64,000 bases of DNA from Amantichitinum ursilacus. Its GTDB lineage: Bacteria > Pseudomonadota > Gammaproteobacteria > Burkholderiales > Chitinibacteraceae. Made by a program: the position numbers and the translations under genes. Shown in pieces: positions 54,944-64,000 of the stretch. The notes under the pieces were generated by a model. It had not been told where the DNA came from. It was given only the letters and a program-made list of their open reading frames with translations, and ran no database searches. The first letter of the stretch is position 1, and the number at the start of each line of letters is the position of its first letter. The DNA lies in the NCBI RefSeq assembly GCF_001294205.1, contig NZ_LAQT01000001.1:248001-312000 (forward strand). The letters run 5' to 3'.

Positions 54944-56824
54944 TTACTTCCAGTCGCCCCGCAGCTCGCGCACACGCGCCTCCAGCGCCATGCGGTCGGC
55001 CGCTTCGGCCGGTACTGGAGCGCCGACATTAAAGCCGATGCGGGACCAGAAGCGGCGCGGCATCTTCATCATCGCGGCGCCATCTTTACGGCTGAAGAAA
55101 CTGCCCCACAGACCTTGCAGCGCAATCGGGATCACCGGCACGGGCGTGCGCTTGATGATTTCCTCAATGCCGGGGCGGAAGGTGCGAATTTCACCATCCC
55201 GCGTAATGGCGCCTTCCGGAAAAATGCACACCACTTCGCCTTCCGCCAGATATTGCGCCACGCGATCAAATGCTTTGTCTTTGAGCGTAGGGTCTTCTTT
55301 GGCGGGCGCAATCGGGATCGCCCCAGCCACGCGAAAGATAAAGTTAAGTACCGGAATCTTGAAGATACGATGGTCCATTACAAAACGCACCGGGCGGCGC
55401 ACCGTGCCGGCGATGACCATGGCGTCCATAAAGCTGACGTGGTTGCAGATCAGCACGCACGGGCCTTCATCCGGAATGTTTTCCAGGCCGCGTTCTTTGA
55501 TGCGGTACAAAAGACCGATCAAAATCCACACCAGAAAGCGCATCAAAAATTCGGGAATCAGCGTGTAGATATAGATGGCCACCAGCACATTCAGCAGCGC
55601 TACGGTCAATAGCAGTGCGGGAATGCTCAGGCCGGCTTTAATCAGCGCGATGCCCATCGCGGACGCCACCACCATAAACAGCGAGTTAAGGATGTTGTTG
55701 GCGGCGATGGCGCGCGAGACAAAGCGTTTGTCCGAGCGCGTCTGGATCAGTGCATACAACGGGACGGTATAGAAGCCGCCAAACACGCCCAGCAACGCCA
55801 GATCAAACATCACGCGCCAATGGCCACTGTCACGCAAAAAGCTGATCCAGTCGTAATTGCCCAGCGGGGAATGGCCCAGCGCAAAGTACAAATCAATGCC
55901 AAAGGCCGACAAACCCATCGAACCAAACGGCACCAGACCGACCTCGATCTTGTGGCCGGACAGCTTGTCGCACAGCACCGAACCCGCACCAATGCCCACC
56001 GAGAACAGCGTGATCAGCAGCGTGTAAACCGAGGCATCGCCGTGCAGCACCACTTTCGACATCTCAGGTAGATAGGTGAGATAGATGGCGCCGACAAACC
56101 AGAACCACGACAAGCCCAGCAAGCTGTTGAATACCGTCTTGTTCTGGCGCGAGAAATTGATGATGCGCCAGGTCTCGCCCAGCACATTCCACGAGATTTT
56201 CAGATCGGGCGCGGGGGCGGGCGCAGGCGGCATACTGCGGCTGGCCAGCAGACCAATGACGGCCACGGCCACGCAGGCCCAGATGATCATCGTTTCGCCA
56301 TGCGGCTGATGCTGCACGATGACGGTGCCGGCAATCTGGCCCAGCAAAATGGCGATAAAGGTGCCGCCTTCGATCAGGCCATTGCCCGCCATCAGTTCGC
56401 GCGGCTGCAGATATTGCGGCAGCACCGAATATTTGAGCGGCCCAAACAAGGTGGAATGCACGCCCATCATGAACAGGCAGCCCAGTAACACATAGGCGTT
56501 GTGCTGCCAGAAGCCATAACCGGCCGCCAGCATGATCAGCACTTCGAGCAGTTTGACCGCCCGCGCCATCCTGGCCTTGTCGAACTTTTCCGCCAATTGA
56601 CCCGACACGGCCGAGAACAAAAAGAACGGCAGGATAAAGATGCCGGCCGATGCGCCGATCAGTGTTTGCGAATCCATGCCGCCTGCACTTAACCCGGCAT
56701 AGACGATCATTACCAGAAACGCATTCTTGAACAGGTTGTCGTTAAACGCGCCAAAAAACTGCGTGATAAACAGCGGCAGAAAACGGCGGGTACCGAACAG
56801 CGAAAACTGATTATGTGATTGCAT
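54944..56824 (-). CDS. MFS transporter fused to 1-acylglycerol-3-phosphate acyltransferase (LplT-PlsC type)
   Basis: 626 residues. The first about 420 form a 12-helix MFS domain like LplT, the lysophospholipid flippase (LFITQFFGAFNDNLFKNAFL). The C-terminal about 200 residues are a PlsC acyltransferase with HX4D motif NHVSFMDA and the FPEGAITRDG block. Together they should flip lysophospholipid inward and re-acylate it. Compared with Aas, the acyl-ACP/acyl-CoA synthetase domain is absent from this protein and from its neighbours, so acyl donor supply must come from elsewhere. Confidence 0.88.
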   Translation of the reverse strand: MQSHNQFSLFGTRRFLPLFITQFFGAFNDNLFKNAFLVMIVYAGLSAGGMDSQTLIGASAGIFILPFFLFSAVSGQLAEKFDKARMARAVKLLEVLIMLAAGYGFWQHNAYVLLGCLFMMGVHSTLFGPLKYSVLPQYLQPRELMAGNGLIEGGTFIAILLGQIAGTVIVQHQPHGETMIIWACVAVAVIGLLASRSMPPAPAPAPDLKISWNVLGETWRIINFSRQNKTVFNSLLGLSWFWFVGAIYLTYLPEMSKVVLHGDASVYTLLITLFSVGIGAGSVLCDKLSGHKIEVGLVPFGSMGLSAFGIDLYFALGHSPLGNYDWISFLRDSGHWRVMFDLALLGVFGGFYTVPLYALIQTRSDKRFVSRAIAANNILNSLFMVVASAMGIALIKAGLSIPALLLTVALLNVLVAIYIYTLIPEFLMRFLVWILIGLLYRIKERGLENIPDEGPCVLICNHVSFMDAMVIAGTVRRPVRFVMDHRIFKIPVLNFIFRVAGAIPIAPAKEDPTLKDKAFDRVAQYLAEGEVVCIFPEGAITRDGEIRTFRPGIEEIIKRTPVPVIPIALQGLWGSFFSRKDGAAMMKMPRRFWSRIGFNVGAPVPAEAADRMALEARVRELRGDWK

Positions 56825-56917
56825 GAACGAGCCAGGCTCCAGAGCGGATTCGGCCGTAGTCTACCTGATTGCCGCTGTCAGGGAATCGCGGTCATGTCAG
56901 TGTGGCAATTCTGCCGC

Positions 56918-58957
56918 TTACACCTGAAAGCGGGCGAGTTTACCTTGCAGCGTTTGCGCGTGTTGGCGTAGCTGGCGCGCCTCTTCGCGATTGGTTTCGA
57001 CTACGCCGGCATTGCTTTGCGCGGTCTGCGCTACGGCCTCGACGTTCTGCGCCAGCACCGCACTGGCCGACGATTGTTCACGCGTGGCATGCGCGATATC
57101 GGCAATGATGGCGGCGGTGCGTCCGGTGTGGCCGGCGATGGTGGTCAGCGCATCGCCCGTAGCGCTGGCCAGCGTAACGCCGCTTTGCATGCGGCCGGAC
57201 ACATCCACGATTTCGGCGGCAACATGGCCGGTTTCGCTGACGATCATCTCGATCAGGCGACCGATTTGCTGAGTGGCGCCGGTAGTGCGTTCGGCCAACT
57301 GCCGCACCTCGTCCGCCACCACGGCAAAGCCGCGGCCTTGCTCGCCCGCACGCGCGGCTTCGATGGCCGCGTTCAGCGCCAGCAGATTGGTCTGGTCGGC
57401 GATGTCCTTGATTACTTTGACGATGCCGGAGATTTCCGCCGAGCGCTGGCCCAGCGTTTTGATGCGCACCGCCGCATGCTCGGCCGCGCCGCCCAGTTCA
57501 CGCATTTGCGCTTCCATACGCGTCACCACCTGGTTGCCGGAGCACGATGCGCCCTCCGCTTGTTGTGCCGCGCCGGAGGCATCGCCGGCATGGTCGGCGA
57601 TATGCGAGATGCTGACGGTGATTTGCTGCACCGTGGCGGCCATGGCCGAAGCGGATTCGCTTTGCTGGCGCATGTCACTGGCCATGCGTCCGATGGCGAC
57701 GTCAAAACGGTCACTGGCCTGGTCGACCTGGCCCGCGGTCTGGCGCACGTCGCCAATCAGATTCTGCAAACCCTGCGCGGCCTGGTTGAACTGCAGCGAC
57801 AGTTGGTCGATTTCATTCCGGCTATCCCGCGTGGCCGCCAGAGGGATTCGCGCGGTCAGGTCGCCCTTACCGAAGCGGTCGACCGCCCGCACCACATGGC
57901 CCAGCGGCGCCAGCTTGAGACGCAAGCCAAAGTACAGCAAAGCCAGCGTGACGACGGCCAGCGCAACGCTAAACATCAGCAAGCGATTACGCAGCGTGAT
58001 GCTGTGGCCGATAAATTCGCGAGTAAAACTGCCCGCCGCCACGGTCCAGTTCCAGCCATCGACATGAGTAAACGCCACCATTTTGTCTTCCGGCTGGTTG
58101 TTGTTGGCCGGATTGGGTAATTGATAATGCTGCAAGCCGCTTTGCTGGCTGAACATGGCCTTGAACAAATCAATCTGATTGGTGCCGCCCGCGCCATCCA
58201 CCGTTTTGCCTTCCAGCTGTGGATGCACCACAAAACGCGCGACATGCTCATCGTGCGTGGGCGCGACGGCGTACACGTAGCCGGTCTCGCCGATGGTGAG
58301 CTTGTGCATCATCGCGCGCAGCGAAGTCAGCTCGGGGGTGAGATCGACGCGCACCTGATACCAGCCGCCGACCTGGCCTTGCGCATTTTTGAGTGGCACC
58401 GCGCGCGTCATGTAGTACTTGTCGTTGCGTAGCACCACGCCGGTGTAAATCTGCCCGGCCAGCACGGCTTTGGCCACCGGGTCATCCGGCTTGATAACGC
58501 TGCCCACCATCGATTTGCCGGCGGGATCTTTAAGCAGCGTGCTAACGCGCACAAGCTTGCCTTGCGCGTCTTTGGCGATCAACGCGGCCTCGGCGCCGGT
58601 TTGCTGTTTGAAAGTCTGCAGCAGAGCACTATCGCCGTTAAGCGTGCGCGTGCCGGCTTTGATTTGTGCGATGCCTGCGCTGTCGCGCTCATCGCTCAGC
58701 GTTGGTGGGTCGGCTTCGAGGCGGTTGAAGGCGTTTTCGATGCTGGCGGTGCGCGCGCTGGCGTCGGTGTAGGCCAGCTTAAAGGCGTCGCTTAGCAATT
58801 GCAGTTCGGTTTGCAAGGAATGCTCGGCGATGGTCTGCGCGGTATCGCGCACGCTAAGGCTGGTGAACACCACCAGTGATCCAAACACAATTACGCAGAC
58901 AAAAGTGCCCAGCAACACAAACTGCGACACGATAGGACGACGAGCCAGCGCCAGCAT
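56918..58957 (-). CDS. methyl-accepting chemotaxis protein with Cache sensor
   Basis: 679 residues. TM1 about 10-33, a large periplasmic Cache 3/Cache 2-type sensor (about 35-330; includes [20 protein letters not shown] and [18 protein letters not shown]), TM2 about 333-355, HAMP, and the cytoplasmic hairpin with the signature [20 protein letters not shown] and [15 protein letters not shown]. It signals to CheA/CheW. No che genes are nearby. The ligand is unknown. Repeat copy 4 lies upstream of its start. Confidence 0.93.
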   Translation of the reverse strand: MLALARRPIVSQFVLLGTFVCVIVFGSLVVFTSLSVRDTAQTIAEHSLQTELQLLSDAFKLAYTDASARTASIENAFNRLEADPPTLSDERDSAGIAQIKAGTRTLNGDSALLQTFKQQTGAEAALIAKDAQGKLVRVSTLLKDPAGKSMVGSVIKPDDPVAKAVLAGQIYTGVVLRNDKYYMTRAVPLKNAQGQVGGWYQVRVDLTPELTSLRAMMHKLTIGETGYVYAVAPTHDEHVARFVVHPQLEGKTVDGAGGTNQIDLFKAMFSQQSGLQHYQLPNPANNNQPEDKMVAFTHVDGWNWTVAAGSFTREFIGHSITLRNRLLMFSVALAVVTLALLYFGLRLKLAPLGHVVRAVDRFGKGDLTARIPLAATRDSRNEIDQLSLQFNQAAQGLQNLIGDVRQTAGQVDQASDRFDVAIGRMASDMRQQSESASAMAATVQQITVSISHIADHAGDASGAAQQAEGASCSGNQVVTRMEAQMRELGGAAEHAAVRIKTLGQRSAEISGIVKVIKDIADQTNLLALNAAIEAARAGEQGRGFAVVADEVRQLAERTTGATQQIGRLIEMIVSETGHVAAEIVDVSGRMQSGVTLASATGDALTTIAGHTGRTAAIIADIAHATREQSSASAVLAQNVEAVAQTAQSNAGVVETNREEARQLRQHAQTLQGKLARFQV

Positions 58958-59068
58958 GTTGCCTCCACAGCTTGTTATGTGGATTCAGCATAGTTCACGG
59001 CTGCGGTGAAATCGGCGTTGTTTGCGCAAGCGGATTTTCTCCGGCAGTGGGCAAAGAATCTGACCGCA

Positions 59069-59160
59069 TCGGGTGGGGCTAGACCCGCCCATCAAAGCCA
59101 GATGCTCGCGCCACACTGGCGCGTCCTGCCACTTTGGTGGGTGGATCTGGCCCCATCCTA
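59069..59160. repeat. dispersed inverted-repeat element, copy 4 (diverged)
   Basis: 92 bases: arms 59069-59097 and 59132-59160, 29 bases each, around a 34-base interior. The arms differ from copy 2 at several positions, yet three of these changes occur at matching positions in both arms, so arm-to-arm pairing is kept there. The local CTAG palindrome is broken. It lies between anmK and the chemoreceptor gene. Confidence 0.85.
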
Positions 59161-59182
59161 TGCGTGGCAGCGGCTCTGCCGC

Positions 59183-60313
59183 TTACGCGGGGTAGATGGC
59201 GCCGAGGATGCGGTAACCTTGCGCGCCCGTCACATTTGGCAAATTACCGGGCTGGCCGTTCAGGCAGCACCACGCCAGCCATGCAAACGCATAGGCCTCC
59301 ACCCAGTCGGGATCCACGCCCAGCAAAGCGGTTGTGCCCACGCGCACGCCCGGCAGGCGGGTGGCCAGCATCTCGCGCAGGGTGTGGTTGTGCGCCCCGC
59401 CACCGCACAAATACACCGCGCGCGCGCCCGGGCCGTGGCGCGCAATCTCATCGGCCAGTGTTTGTGCCGTCAGTGCGCACAGCGTGGCTTGCACATCGAC
59501 AGGCGCATAGGCGTTGGCCCAGACCTGATCACGCAACCAGTCGGCATGAAACAGATCGCGCCCCGTACTTTTGGGCGGCACCTGGGCAAAGTAGGGTAGT
59601 TGCAACCATTGTGCCAACAGCTCGGGTAACACCTTGCCGCTGGCGGCCCATGCGCCATCGGCGTCATAGCTATGGCCTTGATGTTGATGAATCCAGCTAT
59701 CCATCAGCACATTGCCAGGACCCGTATCGAACCCCTTGATGCCGCCCGCGCCATCCAGCAGCGTGATATTGGCAATACCGCCCACATTGGCGATTACACA
59801 CGGCTCGCCGGTCTGGCCAAAAATCGCCTGATGAAACGCGGGCACCAGTGGTGCGCCCTGGCCACCGGCCGCCACATCGCGGCTGCGAAAATCACCCACA
59901 ACGGTGATGCCAGTCAGCTCGGCCAGCAAAGCGTGATTGCCCAATTGCACGGTGTAGCCCAGTTCCGGCCGATGTCGCACGGTCTGGCCATGATTGCCGA
60001 TGGCACGAATTTCGGCGGGCGCTACGCTGCTTTGCGCCAGCAATTGCTCTACCGCAATCGCATACGCGCGCGCCAGCGCATTGCCCGCCAGACAGGCGTG
60101 ATGGAGTTCATCGGGCGCAGCGGCTTGCAATTGCATCAGTTGCTGGCGCAGCTCGATGGGCAGCGGCATTGCCTGTGCGCCCAGCAATTGCGGCGTGGCG
60201 TCGGTCAGATCGACCAGCACGGCGTCGATGCCATCCAGGCTGGTGCCGGTCATCAAGCCAATATAAAGATCGCGTGGGGTGGCGGTCAGGTTAACGCTGG
60301 GAATGGCGCTCAT
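59183..60313 (-). CDS. anmK: anhydro-N-acetylmuramic acid kinase
   Basis: 376 residues, the usual AnmK size. Phosphorylates and opens 1,6-anhydroMurNAc from wall turnover to MurNAc-6-P. Signatures: LYIGLMTGTSLDGIDAVLVD at the N-terminus, IGNHGQTVRHRP, FDTGPGNVLMDSW and VYLCGGGAHNHTLREML. It is divergent from tyrS, a frequent arrangement in proteobacteria. It connects with the lytic transglycosylase at 34330 in wall recycling. Confidence 0.95.
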   Translation of the reverse strand: MSAIPSVNLTATPRDLYIGLMTGTSLDGIDAVLVDLTDATPQLLGAQAMPLPIELRQQLMQLQAAAPDELHHACLAGNALARAYAIAVEQLLAQSSVAPAEIRAIGNHGQTVRHRPELGYTVQLGNHALLAELTGITVVGDFRSRDVAAGGQGAPLVPAFHQAIFGQTGEPCVIANVGGIANITLLDGAGGIKGFDTGPGNVLMDSWIHQHQGHSYDADGAWAASGKVLPELLAQWLQLPYFAQVPPKSTGRDLFHADWLRDQVWANAYAPVDVQATLCALTAQTLADEIARHGPGARAVYLCGGGAHNHTLREMLATRLPGVRVGTTALLGVDPDWVEAYAFAWLAWCCLNGQPGNLPNVTGAQGYRILGAIYPA

Positions 60314-60469
60314 GGGGACTTCCTGCGGCGGCGCTTCTGGCCAACCGCCTGATTGAGTTAGAATCGTGCACCAGCCGGTGCAGCCCTGCCGCCGAAGCGT
60401 AACAAAGCTGCCCGCCTTCTGCCATCATTCCCGGCCCATGTCGCCGCTTTGCCAGGTTGCCTTACATCC

Positions 60470-61708
60470 ATGTCTGAACAAGAAAAAGCGCCTCTTCATC
60501 CTGCCACCCAAGCCGCCCTGGAGGTGTTTCAGCGCGGCGCGGATGAAATCCTGCCCGTTGATGATCTGATCAAGAAGCTGGAATACAGCCGCACCAGTGG
60601 CAAGCCATTGAAAGTAAAAGCCGGTTTTGATCCGACCGCGCCTGATCTGCATCTGGGTCACACGGTGCTGATCAACAAGATGCGGCAATTGCAAGACCTG
60701 GGCCACGATGCGCAGTTTCTGATCGGCGACTTTACCGGCCGCATTGGCGACCCCACCGGCAAGAACACCACGCGTCCGCCGCTGACTGAAGAAGACGTCA
60801 AGCGCAACGCCGAGACTTATGAGCGTCAGGTCTTCAAGATTCTGGATCGTGAAAAGACCGAGGTGATGTTCAACTCCACCTGGCACAACGCGTTGGGCGC
60901 GGCGGGCATGCTGAAGCTGGCATCCAGCATTACGGTGGCGCGCATGCTGGAACGCGATGATTTCAGCAAGCGCTTTGCCAACAACCAGCCGATTGCCGTG
61001 CATGAATTCATGTATCCGCTGCTGCAGGGTTATGACTCGGTGGCGATGAATAGTGATATCGAGCTGGGCGGCACCGACCAGAAATTCAATCTGCTGATGG
61101 GGCGTATGCTGCAGCAGCAAGCGGGCAAAGCGCCGCAAGTGGTGTTGATGATGCCGCTGCTGGAAGGCCTGGATGGCGTTAACAAGATGTCCAAATCGCT
61201 GGGCAACTATATCGGCATCGATGAGCCCGCCACCGAGATTTTCGGCAAGGTGATGAGCGTGTCAGACACGCTGATGTGGCGCTATTACGAGCTGCTATCG
61301 TTCCGCGGTCTGGACGAAATCGAGCGCTTCAAGCAGGAAATCGCCGACGGCCGCAATCCGCGCGATATCAAGGTGCTGCTGGCGCAAGAGCTGGTGGCGC
61401 GTTTCCATAGCCAGACAGCTGCCGAGCAGGCGCTGGCTGATTTTGAAGCGCGTTTTCAGAAAGGCGGCATTCCAGACGAGATGCCCGAATTTACGCTGAC
61501 GGCCGAAGGCGACAGCCTGGCGATTGCGCAGGTGCTGAAAGAAGCGCAGCTGGTCCCTTCGACGTCGCAAGCGTTCCGCGACATCCAGGGTGGCGCAGTC
61601 AAGATTGATGGCGAGAAAGTGGCCAGCCGCGATGTGACCATTGCCAAGGGTGCAACCGTGGTACTGCAAGTGGGCAAACGCAAGTTTGCACGCGTCACCA
61701 TCGCGTAA
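60470..61708 (+). CDS. tyrS: tyrosyl-tRNA synthetase
   Basis: 412 residues, class I synthetase. HIGH-type motif HLGH at 61-64, KMSKS at 239-243, and [13 protein letters not shown] in the tyrosine site; a C-terminal S4 RNA-binding domain (about 345-412; ends [13 protein letters not shown]). The motif forms are those of the TyrZ-like type common in betaproteobacteria rather than the E. coli type. The ATG at 60470 gives the family start; seven further in-frame residues upstream are unsupported. Confidence 0.97.
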   Translation: MSEQEKAPLHPATQAALEVFQRGADEILPVDDLIKKLEYSRTSGKPLKVKAGFDPTAPDLHLGHTVLINKMRQLQDLGHDAQFLIGDFTGRIGDPTGKNTTRPPLTEEDVKRNAETYERQVFKILDREKTEVMFNSTWHNALGAAGMLKLASSITVARMLERDDFSKRFANNQPIAVHEFMYPLLQGYDSVAMNSDIELGGTDQKFNLLMGRMLQQQAGKAPQVVLMMPLLEGLDGVNKMSKSLGNYIGIDEPATEIFGKVMSVSDTLMWRYYELLSFRGLDEIERFKQEIADGRNPRDIKVLLAQELVARFHSQTAAEQALADFEARFQKGGIPDEMPEFTLTAEGDSLAIAQVLKEAQLVPSTSQAFRDIQGGAVKIDGEKVASRDVTIAKGATVVLQVGKRKFARVTIA

Positions 61709-61729
61709 TCGGTCATTAATCGATTGTAA

Positions 61730-61755
61730 AAACGGCGGCCTGCGGGTCGCCGTTT
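61730..61755 (+). terminator. probable terminator of tyrS
   Basis: AAACGGCG (61730-61737) and CGCCGTTT (61748-61755), loop of ten bases, followed by GTCGTTG. The T-run is short. It lies 21 bases after the tyrS stop. Confidence 0.6.
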
Positions 61756-61870
61756 GTCGTTGAAAAGTCGCCGTAGATCAATGCGTTGGGGTAATCGGCG
61801 ATGGCCGCGCGCAGCAGGCATGCGCTATGCTTTGTTGCTCTGCAACATAGACTGTCTGGAAAGGCTCGGT

Positions 61871-62182
61871 ATGAGCAATGTAGTACTCGATATTCCCCGT
61901 CCCCGTCGCGCGCTGGGCGTCATGCGCCGGATGCAGGCGGGCCATCCGCTGCTGGAAGCGGGCCCGCTGTCGATGATGACTTATCTGGATGGCTACGGCG
62001 CGGAAGCGGCGTTATGGCTGCGCTTCTTCAAGCACTACGGCTGGGTAAGTCCGCGCGACTGGCCCAATGGCATGCGCGCATGGCATTTGTCCGAGAAAGG
62101 CCACGAAGTGCTGCAACGCGGTGAAGCATGGTGGCGCAGCCTGACCTGGTTTCAGCGGCTGTATATGTGGGTGGCCGGTTAA
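61871..62182 (+). CDS. hypothetical protein, 103 residues
   Basis: Begins MSNVVLDIPRPRRALGVMRR at an ATG with AAGG six bases upstream; the frame is open further upstream but without a ribosome site. Composition is basic and aromatic-rich (LRFFKHYGWVSPRDWP, GEAWWRSLTWFQRLYMWVAG). The C-terminus looks amphipathic or membrane-associating. No family recognised. It converges with the histone-deacetylase-like gene 23 bases away. Confidence 0.55.
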   Translation: MSNVVLDIPRPRRALGVMRRMQAGHPLLEAGPLSMMTYLDGYGAEAALWLRFFKHYGWVSPRDWPNGMRAWHLSEKGHEVLQRGEAWWRSLTWFQRLYMWVAG

Positions 62183-62205
62183 CTGCTGCGCCGAGCGCCC
62201 GCCCG

Positions 62206-63117
62206 CTAATCCCCGATGTGGTGCGCGTGGCCGTAGCGGCGCACTGCCTCCGCCAGGGTGGCGGCGTGGATGGCAACGGTGTCCTCGATGGGCGTGGCAT
62301 AACCGCCGCCCATGGTAATCGCCATTGGCACGCCAAAGCGGTCGCACCAATCCATCACCAGATGATCGCGCTGCGCCATGCCCGCTTTGGTGAGGCCCAG
62401 GCGGCCGAGCCGGTCCCCGGCATAGGCATCAGCCCCCGCCAGATAAATCACCAGATCAGGATGATGCGCGCCGAGCAAGCCAGGTAGCGTGCTTTCCAGT
62501 ACGTCGAGGTAATGCTCGTCCTGGCAGCCGTCTTCCAGTTCGATATCGAGATCGCTGTGTTCTTTGGTGAAGGGAAAGTTGTGCGCGCCGTGGATGGACA
62601 GCGTAAACAGACAGGGCTCGTCAGCCAGTAGTTTGGCGGTGCCGTTGCCTTGATGTACGTCGAGGTCGATCACCATCGCGCGCCGCACCACGCCTTCCGC
62701 CAGCAATACTTTTAGCGCCACCGCGCTGTCATTGAATACGCAAAAACCGCTGCCGTGATCGGCATAGGCGTGATGCGTGCCGCCTGCGAGGCTGGCGCCG
62801 CAACCGCTGACCAATGCGCTGCGACAGGCCGCCAAGGTTGCGCCGACTGATCCGCGCGAGCGCTGCGGCAGTTCGGGCGACCAGGGCAGGCCGATCTGTT
62901 GCTGTTCGGCTTTGCTGAGTGTGCCGTGCGTGACTGCCTCGATATAGGCGGCGGTGTGGACGTGTGCCAGTTCGGCGTCGCTGGCCAGGGGCGCGTCTTC
63001 AAACAGATGCGCGGCAAATGCACTGACGGCGTCATACAATACGGCGTACTTGCGCGCCGGAAAGCGATGCCCCGGCGGCAGCCACAACGGATACTGATCG
63101 GTGCGGTAGATCTTCAT
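62206..63117 (-). CDS. histone deacetylase superfamily (arginase-deacetylase fold) protein
   Basis: 303 residues. The zinc and active-site pattern is intact: GGTHHAYADHGSGFCVFND (His-Asp charge relay), DLDVHQGNGTA (Asp, His ligands) and AGADAYAGD (Asp ligand). Bacterial members deacetylate polyamines or acetoin-type small molecules; the substrate here is not evident. ATG 63117 follows GGAGGCAG, giving the family N-terminus MKIYRTDQYPLWLPPGH. It lies 39 bases downstream of lolD on the same strand. Confidence 0.88.
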   Translation of the reverse strand: MKIYRTDQYPLWLPPGHRFPARKYAVLYDAVSAFAAHLFEDAPLASDAELAHVHTAAYIEAVTHGTLSKAEQQQIGLPWSPELPQRSRGSVGATLAACRSALVSGCGASLAGGTHHAYADHGSGFCVFNDSAVALKVLLAEGVVRRAMVIDLDVHQGNGTAKLLADEPCLFTLSIHGAHNFPFTKEHSDLDIELEDGCQDEHYLDVLESTLPGLLGAHHPDLVIYLAGADAYAGDRLGRLGLTKAGMAQRDHLVMDWCDRFGVPMAITMGGGYATPIEDTVAIHAATLAEAVRRYGHAHHIGD

Positions 63118-63156
63118 GCCTGCCTCCACCGGTACCGATCCAGTCAGCGCGGCTTG

Positions 63157-63867
63157 CTACAGCGCGGGAACAGCCACCAGCGGGGTCAACTGACCATCCG
63201 CCAATTGCAGTTGCCGCTGGCAACGCTGCGCCAGGTCGGTATCGTGCGTAACGATCACAAAGCTGGTGCCCAGCTCGCGGTTCAGTTCCAGCATCAAGCC
63301 AAATACATTGCCGGCCGTGGTGCGGTCGAGGTTGCCGGTGGGCTCGTCGGCCAGCACGCAGGCTGGATGGGTGACCAGCGCGCGTGCAATGGCGGCGCGC
63401 TGGCGCTCACCGCCTGATAACTCGCCGGGCTTGTGATGGTCGCGATGGCCCAGGCCTACGCGCGCCAGCATCGCTTTGGCTTGCGTCAGTGCCTGCTCTC
63501 TGGGCATGCGCCGGATCAGCAATGGCATCGCCACATTCTCGGCCGCGGTAAATTCGGGCAGCAGATGATGGAACTGATACACAAAGCCTAGATGCTGATT
63601 GCGCAAAGCGCCGCGTTGCGGCTCAGACAATTTTTGCGGATCTTGCCCGAGGATGCGCAAACTGCCGTGATCCAGGCTGTCGAGCGCGCCCAGCAAGTGC
63701 AGCAAGGTGGATTTGCCGGAGCCTGATGCGCCGACAATGGCCACGGTTTCGCCCTTGGCCAAGGTAAAGTCGACCGCCTGCAAGACGGGCGTTTCGAGCT
63801 TGCCGCTTTGATAGGTTTTGCCGACGCCAACGGCTTCAATAATCAGCGTGGGTTGGGGGTTATTCAT
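63157..63867 (-). CDS. lolD: lipoprotein-releasing ABC transporter ATP-binding protein LolD
   Basis: 236 residues. Walker [11 protein letters not shown]-loop region [18 protein letters not shown] (typical LolD), signature LSGGERQR, Walker [13 protein letters not shown]. Together with LolC/E it extracts mature outer-membrane lipoproteins from the inner membrane to LolA. Its ATG overlaps the end of lolC by eight bases. Clients in this window include the lipoproteins at 1258 and 23441 if they are sorted outward. Confidence 0.95.
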   Translation of the reverse strand: MNNPQPTLIIEAVGVGKTYQSGKLETPVLQAVDFTLAKGETVAIVGASGSGKSTLLHLLGALDSLDHGSLRILGQDPQKLSEPQRGALRNQHLGFVYQFHHLLPEFTAAENVAMPLLIRRMPREQALTQAKAMLARVGLGHRDHHKPGELSGGERQRAAIARALVTHPACVLADEPTGNLDRTTAGNVFGLMLELNRELGTSFVIVTHDTDLAQRCQRQLQLADGQLTPLVAVPAL

Positions 63868-64000
63868 AACGCAACGCCTGCGCAGGATTGACGCGCGATG
63901 CGCGCCAGCTCGGGTAAATCGTCGCCAGCAGCGCCAGCAGCAATGAGATCAGCGCAATGCTGGTCACATCATTCCATTCGACGCGTGATGGCAGTTCGGT
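63860..64000 (-). CDS. lolC: lipoprotein-releasing ABC transporter permease, C-terminal fragment (LolC/LolE)
   Basis: Only the last 46 residues are inside the window; the gene continues past the right edge. It has the last membrane helix ([20 protein letters not shown]) and ends [13 protein letters not shown], the conserved FtsX/LolC-type C-terminus. It overlaps lolD by eight bases. LolC, LolE or a fused LolF-type protein cannot be separated from this fragment. Confidence 0.85.
   Translation of the reverse strand, partial: TELPSRVEWNDVTSIALISLLLALLATIYPSWRASRVNPAQALRYE

Noticed and set aside
57017-58120. Plus-strand open frame of about 367 codons within the chemoreceptor gene
   Set aside because: Shadow of the methyl-accepting chemotaxis gene on the opposite strand.
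21097-59160. The four repeats as a CRISPR or integron array
   Set aside because: The copies are tens of kilobases apart, are inverted repeats rather than direct repeats with spacers, and no cas or integrase gene is present.

Overview
The window looks like the chromosome of a GC-rich Gram-negative betaproteobacterium, probably of the Neisseriales (Chromobacteriaceae or Chitinibacteraceae type). This rests on the conserved rpsB-tsf-pyrH-frr-uppS-cdsA-dxr-rseP-bamA-skp-lpxD-fabZ-lpxA-lpxB-rnhB cluster, an outer-membrane lipid and lipoprotein machinery (MCE, Bam, Lol), and a cytoplasmic GH9 enzyme of the kind used by chitin degraders. The assignment is inference from gene content; no rRNA or tRNA gene is visible. 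There is no phage, insertion sequence, CRISPR array or integrated element. Almost all of it is ordinary, densely packed chromosome.

Layout. 1-2082: end of an MCE (Mla-like) lipid transport operon: a degenerate ATPase fragment, an MCE substrate-binding protein and a lipoprotein. 2069-16767: the translation / isoprenoid / outer-membrane biogenesis supercluster. 16973-21099: motA-motB with a membrane methyltransferase and an HDOD protein in overlapping order. 21319-23305: SpoU methyltransferase, an unknown protein and ung. 23441-29360: a 5'-nucleotidase lipoprotein (minus), a Kef-type antiporter and a GH9 glucosaminidase-like enzyme. 29449-34232 (minus): uup followed by a PAS-rich sensor kinase. 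34330-35874: an MltF-like lytic transglycosylase. 35953-38517 (minus): a reverse transsulfuration pair. 38806-42818 (minus): alaS and a Bcr-type efflux pump, with a divergent LysR regulator at 42992. 43947-46232 (minus): a REC-GGDEF-EAL protein. 46700-48285 (minus): recA-recX. 48344-54235: a metallo-hydrolase, acpH, PAP2, a DUF1615 protein and three small envelope proteins. 54450-58957 (minus): a disordered 66-residue protein, an LplT-PlsC-like fusion and a chemoreceptor. 59183-64000: anmK, tyrS, a small unknown protein, a histone-deacetylase-like enzyme, lolD and the end of lolC.

How it fits together. Much of the window serves the envelope. LpxA/FabZ/LpxD/LpxB make lipid A precursors, UppS/CdsA/Dxr feed undecaprenyl phosphate and phospholipids, and BamA and Skp assemble outer-membrane proteins. 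RseP handles envelope stress, LolCD and the MCE proteins move lipoproteins and lipids, and MltF-like and AnmK recycle peptidoglycan. Signalling genes (chemoreceptor, HDOD, sensor kinase, EAL protein) and motA/motB point to a motile organism.

The most notable non-genic signals are two. First, a four-copy family of about 90-100 bp intergenic elements, each made of two 29-bp complementary arms centred on GGGTCTAGACCC or a variant, at 21097, 23335, 54245 and 59069. Second, a GAAC-N4-GTTC palindrome set inside the recA promoter, resembling the SOS box of Gram-positive bacteria rather than the CTGT-N8-ACAG box usual in beta- and gammaproteobacteria. I found no large undescribed multi-gene system.
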